From positions 5,063,125 to 5,127,124 of the forward strand of contig SCFE01000001.1 in assembly GCA_004352715.1 (NCBI GenBank): DNA of 64,000 bases, read 5' to 3'. The position numbers were made by a program, and so were the translations under genes. Origin of the DNA: Hofstenia miamia (lineage: Eukaryota > Xenacoelomorpha > Acoela). The first letter of the stretch is position 1. Every line of letters starts with the position of its first letter. The notes under the pieces are model-generated. The model was not told the origin of the DNA and searched no databases. It worked only from the letters and a program-made list of their open reading frames with translations. Of the stretch, positions 58,708 through 64,000 are shown piece after piece.

Positions 58708-59707
58708 NNNNNNNNNNNNNNNNNNNNNNNNNNNNNNNNNNNNNNNNNNNNNNNNNNNNNNNNNNNNNNNNNNNNNNNNNNNNNNNNNNNNNNNNNNNNN
58801 NNNNNNNNNNNNNNNNNNNNNNNNNNNNNNNNNNNNNNNNNNNNNNNNNNNNNNNNNNNNNNNNNNNNNNNNNNNNNNNNNNNNNNNNNNNNNNNNNNNN
58901 NNNNNNNNNNNNNNNNNNNNNNNNNNNNNNNNNNNNNNNNNNNNNNNNNNNNNNNNNNNNNNNNNNNNNNNNNNNNNNNNNNNNNNNNNNNNNNNNNNNN
59001 NNNNNNNNNNNNNNNNNNNNNNNNNNNNNNNNNNNNNNNNNNNNNNNNNNNNNNNNNNNNNNNNNNNNNNNNNNNNNNNNNNNNNNNNNNNNNNNNNNNN
59101 NNNNNNNNNNNNNNNNNNNNNNNNNNNNNNNNNNNNNNNNNNNNNNNNNNNNNNNNNNNNNNNNNNNNNNNNNNNNNNNNNNNNNNNNNNNNNNNNNNNN
59201 NNNNNNNNNNNNNNNNNNNNNNNNNNNNNNNNNNNNNNNNNNNNNNNNNNNNNNNNNNNNNNNNNNNNNNNNNNNNNNNNNNNNNNNNNNNNNNNNNNNN
59301 NNNNNNNNNNNNNNNNNNNNNNNNNNNNNNNNNNNNNNNNNNNNNNNNNNNNNNNNNNNNNNNNNNNNNNNNNNNNNNNNNNNNNNNNNNNNNNNNNNNN
59401 NNNNNNNNNNNNNNNNNNNNNNNNNNNNNNNNNNNNNNNNNNNNNNNNNNNNNNNNNNNNNNNNNNNNNNNNNNNNNNNNNNNNNNNNNNNNNNNNNNNN
59501 NNNNNNNNNNNNNNNNNNNNNNNNNNNNNNNNNNNNNNNNNNNNNNNNNNNNNNNNNNNNNNNNNNNNNNNNNNNNNNNNNNNNNNNNNNNNNNNNNNNN
59601 NNNNNNNNNNNNNNNNNNNNNNNNNNNNNNNNNNNNNNNNNNNNNNNNNNNNNNNNNNNNNNNNNNNNNNNNNNNNNNNNNNNNNNNNNNNNNNNNNNNN
59701 NNNNNNN
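58708..59707. other. Assembly gap (1000 N)
   Basis: Exactly 1000 N. The missing 5' part of LINE copy 2 should be here, so the true size is probably different. Confidence 1.
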
Positions 59708-61080
59708 TTGTTGGCAATATTGAAAAGCTAACTTCTATTACATCGAGCATGTGTTCGATTTTCATGATAATGGGAATTCGCTTTAGCTAAAGTTACACCA
59801 ATTTGCACATTTTCTGAAATCTACAAAATCATCATCATGTGGATCTGATAATATAGCTGGTTAGGTATATAGTGAGTACTATTACTATCTTGCGGAGCCT
59901 GCCATGCATATCTGGAACCTAAGTTTATCTAAAGGTATATTCCCTAAATGCTGGAAAGATCAAAACATCATTTTGATACCCAAGAATGATTGTCCTTCTG
60001 CCCTCAACGAACTAAGAGACATTGCTATAACTAATGTCATTAGTCGCAGATTCCAACAGGAATATTTATAAATCCTAAACTGGATGAGTGGTTGAGTCCT
60101 CTGCAATTTGGTTGCCGAACATGTCGAGGTTCTGTGGATGCATTACTCTACTGTTGCATGAGTATCAATAAAAACGCTCTTAGTATTTGACTTTAGCAAG
60201 GCTTTTAGTCACTCAATACACTCTGGCTTCTATATGATTTAAGAACTACTCTTCTTCCTTCAAAGCTGAAGATATGGCTGATGAACTTTTTACGAGATAG
60301 AAAGACAAAGACATATCTTTAACAATGACCGTTCTAACAGAGTATAAATTAATAGAGGCGGCCGTCAGGGTACTGGTCTTGGTCTCTTATTTTGGAATGC
60401 TAACTCAAAATCGCTTGATGCTACTCAGGTCTATAGCAGGCTGGTTTTCTACGCAGATGATACAGATGTCATTGTCCGTTTTTGTTTGACCATGTTCATA
60501 GGGATCCTCCACCGGCTCAAATCGAGGTTGACAATGTTTACTTTTGGTTGGCTACTGAAAGTATTCCTTTAAACGACACAAAATGCTGCGAATTAGCCTT
60601 CACTTAACCTTATTTTTCTAGACAGAATGAAGGAGCGTCTTTCTGTGAATACTAGGAGTCCTACCTTGGATAGCAGTTGATGAAGCAAGTATTTTGGGTC
60701 TGAACATGCAAACAAATCTTACATTTAACACTCATGTCAACAACTGATAGCAACCTTGAAGAAAATGCAGTACATTTTGATCAATATGAGAATGACAGGT
60801 TTTTCAATAGCAGACATTGACCCAACTTTCAAATCGTTGTTCTTGTCTAAGATTCGATATGAGTTTATATTTGGCTCGGACCAATGTATCAGAGATACCG
60901 ATAATCCCGTCCGTTCACTTCTTGTTAAAGATTTTTCTACTCTCTATCGCAGAATGATTTTACCCGCAATTTATCCACAAAGGTTTTCTTCAAGTTTTTC
61001 CTTTAAAAAAAATTGTTATTAACAATCCGGCTTTTTAAGTTTGTTTTTAGTGTAAGACCTGTATTTGGTTTATTGCAATA
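59708..61080 (+). mobile_element. CR1-like non-LTR retrotransposon, copy 2 (5' part lost in gap)
   Basis: Nearly the same sequence as 47550-49078, with small indels: it lacks part of the CATCAT run and part of the FGCRTC..region, and has an extra A at the KDQNIILIPK block where copy 1 is frameshifted. It shows the same AEPAMHIWNLSLSKGIFP, DFSKAF and FYADDTDVIV blocks and the same shortened sequence between QGTGLG and YADD. Not coding as a whole. Confidence 0.8.
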
Positions 61081-61441
61081 AAATTATTCATATTATTTAT
61101 TCAGGAACACTATGCACTTAAGATGTTCATTTTATTACATGCCTTTGGATATTTCGGTGGCAATAGCTTGATTTTTCATTTTCTGTTCCAAAGATTCAAC
61201 ACATGTGTCAAGAGCATATTGCAATGTGGCTTCAATCTGATTGGTTGCAGCTTCCGTTTGGATAGGGTTAGTCGACGATTACTGTAATGGTGTTTCTAGA
61301 ATTGAGTATTCATGGAGATTAAATCAAAAAATATTTTTCACATTGAAACACAATGTGTTTTTATTCGATTAATATCGCTTTGTAAGCTTATGTTCTTATA
61401 CATACATATTCTTAGTAAATATTTAACATACAACATTCCGT
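61081..61441 (-). repeat. Inverted ORF1 segment attached to the LINE 3' end (copy 2)
   Basis: The same inverted ORF1 piece and following about 130 bp as at 49079-49440, with a 27-bp internal deletion near 61160. It ends at the same word, ACATTCCGTTT, after which the two loci differ. Confidence 0.8.
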
Positions 61442-61802
61442 TTTTTTAAATTATTGACATGTCTGCATGTCCCCAATTTTAGCCCATCATATTTTTTTAA
61501 AAACTTTTAATCATTAGCTTGACATGCTTAAAACAAAACATAATTATTAAATGTAAGATGAAATCAATATAAATGAAACAATTTATTGTAGTTAGAAGGT
61601 AAAGAGGCTTGGGAAGCATCGACACTTTGCACAATATAGCATGTTCATTAATATTTCTATTATAATTGTATTATACTTGCAATTTCGATATTTTGGAAAT
61701 TGCGTATGCGTATATGTTAAATATATATATTTTTAACATGTTTGGATCGAAATTGGTAGCTCTAAAAAGAGCTGATTTGGGAGTGAAAGGTTAAAGTGAA
61801 GC
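61442..61802. other. AT-rich flank, probable 3' UTR of the HMG-box gene
   Basis: No gene recognised. The HMG-box stop codon is at 61803-61805 on the minus strand, so its 3' UTR should lie here. An AATAAA-type signal on that strand is not distinctive in such AT-rich DNA. Confidence 0.45.
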
Positions 61803-62333
61803 TTAAAGACTAGGAAGTTGAGGAAGATCGTCACAGGAACATAAATTCGGTATGTATAGAGATTCTTCGATAACAGGGTCAATTACTTTTCCAGGATGCT
61901 TTGGTAAAAAGATGTTGCATGAGGATAAATAAGGTGATATCTTCACTGGGGATTTATTCCAATGTTCAGGAATACTTGGCCTTGGCGGACTAATAAAATT
62001 ACTCGGGCGTTGACTATTGGACTTCTGTAGAGTTCGGATTAGGTTGTTTGAACTAAGAGACTTCCTGGAATTTCTTCGTCGAGGCTTAAATTTATACCTA
62101 GGGTTTTCCAATCTATGCTTCATTTTCAGCGCAGCAGCCTTTTCATAAAAACATTTTTTCTCGGCGTTTGGCAATTTTTTCCATTGCTTCCCGAGTTCAA
62201 TACTTAATTCCGAGTGATTAGCTGCTTTCCCTTCTTGAATGATCTTCCTTCTTTTTTCCGATGAAAAAATCATAAATGCATTGATAGGATGCTTTGCAGT
62301 TGAAGTGCGTGGTAGGTTCATAAGGTATACCAT
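61803..62333 (-). CDS. SOX-like HMG-box transcription factor, intronless, intact
   Basis: 177 codons with stop. ATG at 62333, with an in-frame TAA 18 bases upstream; a second Met is at residue 5. The HMG box covers about residues 13-85. HPINAFMIFSSEKRRK replaces the SOX signature RPMNAFMVW (Trp to Phe, Arg to His). Next come SELSIELGKQWKKL and FYEKAAALKMKH, and the box ends PRYKFKPRRR, the SOX-type basic end that serves as nuclear import signal. The C-terminal 90 residues are Ser/Pro/Asn-rich and end in a Cys/Leu-rich tail (CSCDDLPQLP). It should bind and bend DNA at SOX-type sites. Assignment within SOX is open; the box has features of both group B-like and Sox30/H-like proteins. A TATATATATAG lies about 30 bp upstream of the ATG. 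It is on the same strand as the RING gene and may lie in one of its introns. Confidence 0.85.
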   Translation of the reverse strand: MVYLMNLPRTSTAKHPINAFMIFSSEKRRKIIQEGKAANHSELSIELGKQWKKLPNAEKKCFYEKAAALKMKHRLENPRYKFKPRRRNSRKSLSSNNLIRTLQKSNSQRPSNFISPPRPSIPEHWNKSPVKISPYLSSCNIFLPKHPGKVIDPVIEESLYIPNLCSCDDLPQLPSL

Positions 62334-62339
62334 TTCGAA

Positions 62340-62804
62340 TGAATTCTTCTGTTAATGCATTGCTATATATATAGTTCGGACTCATCATAGGCAATTAAGG
62401 ATTAATTTGATTAACGAGGGGACGTAATCAAGAGCAGGCTTGCTAATCAGCCGCCCGTTGATAAAATTTAACAAATTAACCGACCTGTTGATTACCGCTG
62501 ATTACGTGCAGGCAACAATGAAATGACTTGCAACTTTATATTATATTTATAAAATGAGTTAAACAACATTTACAAATATAATTATATGCAAAAATGTAGA
62601 AATTGAAACTATAATAAAACCAATTTAGTTCAAACATAAATAGAGAAATTAAAGGAAATAAACCTTAATTATTCTGCCATATATTTAGCGAGGGCATGCA
62701 AGCTAATTTTTAAATACTGTCAAATTTTTCGCTTTGAATACCGGTATCCATATCCGTACAAATGCTTTCTTCTTAAATTGTTCTCTACTTGTATCAAACG
62801 TCTG
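62340..62804. other. Upstream region of the HMG-box gene
   Basis: About 62385-62520 is less AT-rich and contains repeated GATTA / TAATC words (CTGATTACG, GTTGATTACC, GCTAATCAGCC). Clustered homeodomain-like TAATC sites could be regulatory, but this is only suggestive. Confidence 0.35.
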
Positions 62805-63365
62805 AATTCTTGGACTGAGGCTTGTGCCAGTTCACACCCTTTGATAAAATGAATTTGGCATTGTTTTCATAAAATATGCTATATCGAGAAATCAATTTTG
62901 GTTTAATAAACTTCCCTTGATTTGGTTTTACTTTACCTAGATCATCTCGGATACAATCTGTTAAATTCCATGTAGCCCGAGAGAAATTTCAAGATTTTAC
63001 AATAAATTGCATCATATTGCGTATAAAACTTATGAATTAAGAAATCGCTGTTCTTGCAGACAGTATATTTATTCTAAAATAGATACATTTTGTTTAAAAG
63101 TATGGATTTACAAAAACAAAATATTGTCTAAATCAAATTCCTTATCTCGTCTCACATGATTCAGATGAACGTAATTGTACGATTTTGTAGCTCCCATGAT
63201 TTTCAAAATTGGATAAATTTGGATTCTGTAAGGTATTTTGCAATAAATATGTGTGAAGCCATCATAAACTGAATTGCTTGTATATTTTTGATAAATTATT
63301 TTAGCACCAGTCATTTTGACCGGTGTTGAGTATTCTTGGTCAAAAAATTTGCGGTAGTTCTAGTG
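62805..63365 (-). mobile_element. piggyBac-like fragment, opposite orientation to the 21 kb copy
   Basis: The outer end at 63365 is followed by TTAA (63366-63369) and reads, on the minus strand, CACTAGAACTACCGCAAAT, identical to the left end of the element at 21357. The subterminal palindrome is here too (CCGGTCAAAATGACTGG). The frame at 63108-63314 (minus) contains NYVHLNHVRRDKEFDLDNIL, matching the broken frame in the other copy. Homology stops at about 62805, so the other end is deleted. Confidence 0.7.
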
Positions 63366-63369
63366 TTAA

Positions 63370-64000
63370 TCTTTAAATGTATGCTTGCCACAACGCGCTA
63401 AACATACTCAGGTGGTCTGAATACCAGAAGGTGAAAAAATATATGTATTTGGAGTATCATAATAATACTTTTTAGAAGTAACCACTCTTTAAAAATATTG
63501 TAACCCTTGCTGAGTAATATGCCCTACATCCAAGGCATCATATATGTCACGTTTCAGAAATTCTTCCTACCCCACCACTAATTTGTAATATAAGTATTAC
63601 CACAACTAATTATTACCAGGATTGCAGTGGTATTTTTTATCATCTAGAGAGCTCATTATTTTTTATATATTCAACTACTAAAATTCTCGCCCAAATTATA
63701 TCAATTTACATCAGCACAAAGTGAGAGTTTTCAAAGACGCCCTTTGCTTGTAGCAGACACAATTTAGATGTTATAAGTATTGCACCAGCCAACAATGCAG
63801 GGCTGATTAAATTTGCAGTTTTGAAGTTGATTTTTTCTTGTATTTCAAATACCAATTAAAACGTTAGGCCTATGTCGAAAATCCGGCCCAACCCCAACTC
63901 AAGCCCGGCCTAACCCCACCCAAGTTTAGCCTCAACTAACAGTATCCCATTGGGTAGTCACATGAACTATAATATAGCGTAGCAAACAGTGATTTTGAAA
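63370..64000. other. Window-edge stretch without recognised gene
   Basis: AT-rich. A GC-rich patch at about 63880-63935 (CCGGCCCAACCCCAACTC, GCCCGGCC) looks like another hAT-end remnant. No exon seen. Confidence 0.45.

Noticed and set aside
1-64000. CRISPR array, tRNA, rRNA or bacterial operon signals
   Set aside because: No regularly spaced repeats with unique spacers, no cloverleaf or rRNA core words recognised. Splice sites and the transposon content show eukaryotic DNA.

Overview
This is a eukaryotic, animal-type scaffold fragment. It is strongly AT-rich, carries many (TA)n microsatellites, and has three exactly 1000-base gaps plus two smaller ones. Coding DNA is sparse: spliced exons with clean GT/AG borders and kilobase introns sit among the remains of many transposons. 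A GT29 sialyltransferase of the ST6GalNAc type, a Goliath-type RING-H2 E3 ligase and a histidine acid phosphatase identify a metazoan. The sialyltransferase suggests, without proving, an invertebrate deuterostome such as a tunicate.

Layout. 1-11.2 kb: a decayed Ty3/Gypsy retrotransposon on the minus strand (gag, protease, RT, RNase H, integrase; putative 76-bp 5' LTR at 8355-8430). It lies between two decayed copies of an unrecognised coding family with tandem QLKG/QLLG peptide motifs. 11.2-16 kb: AT-rich, mostly empty, with a gap and a small TTAA-flanked MITE. 16.2-17.9 kb: the last two exons of a sialyltransferase (minus). 18.8-26.3 kb: MITEs, a piggyBac-like relic and a Tc1/mariner relic. 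27.5-28.4 kb: a repeat built from TTTGGCAAATATTTGG-like palindromes. 28.9-30.5 kb: an intronless protein kinase-like gene (plus) with a new-looking N-terminal region and one frameshift. 32.8-38.5 kb: two consecutive acid phosphatase exons (minus). Their intron holds a non-autonomous hAT element, itself interrupted by a TTAA-flanked Kolobok/Mutator-like transposon.

41.2-49.4 kb: relics of several elements: an unclassified transposon-like ORF, a CR1/L2-like LINE 3' end (plus), an internally deleted second LINE (minus), and a CR1-like LINE whose 3' end is followed by an inverted copy of its own ORF1 start. 51.7-57.8 kb: the last four exons of a Goliath-like RING gene (minus), phase-consistent through to the stop codon. 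59.7-61.4 kb: a second copy of the LINE with the same inverted tail. 61.8-62.3 kb: an intact intronless SOX-like HMG-box gene (minus). 62.8-63.4 kb: a second piggyBac fragment.

There is no operon logic. The host genes are independent. The two least conventional host-type loci, the kinase and the HMG-box gene, are both intronless and lie in large gene-poor intervals between exons of other genes. The least explained elements are the kinase with its N-terminal region, the QLKG-repeat coding family and the LINE with the inverted tail.
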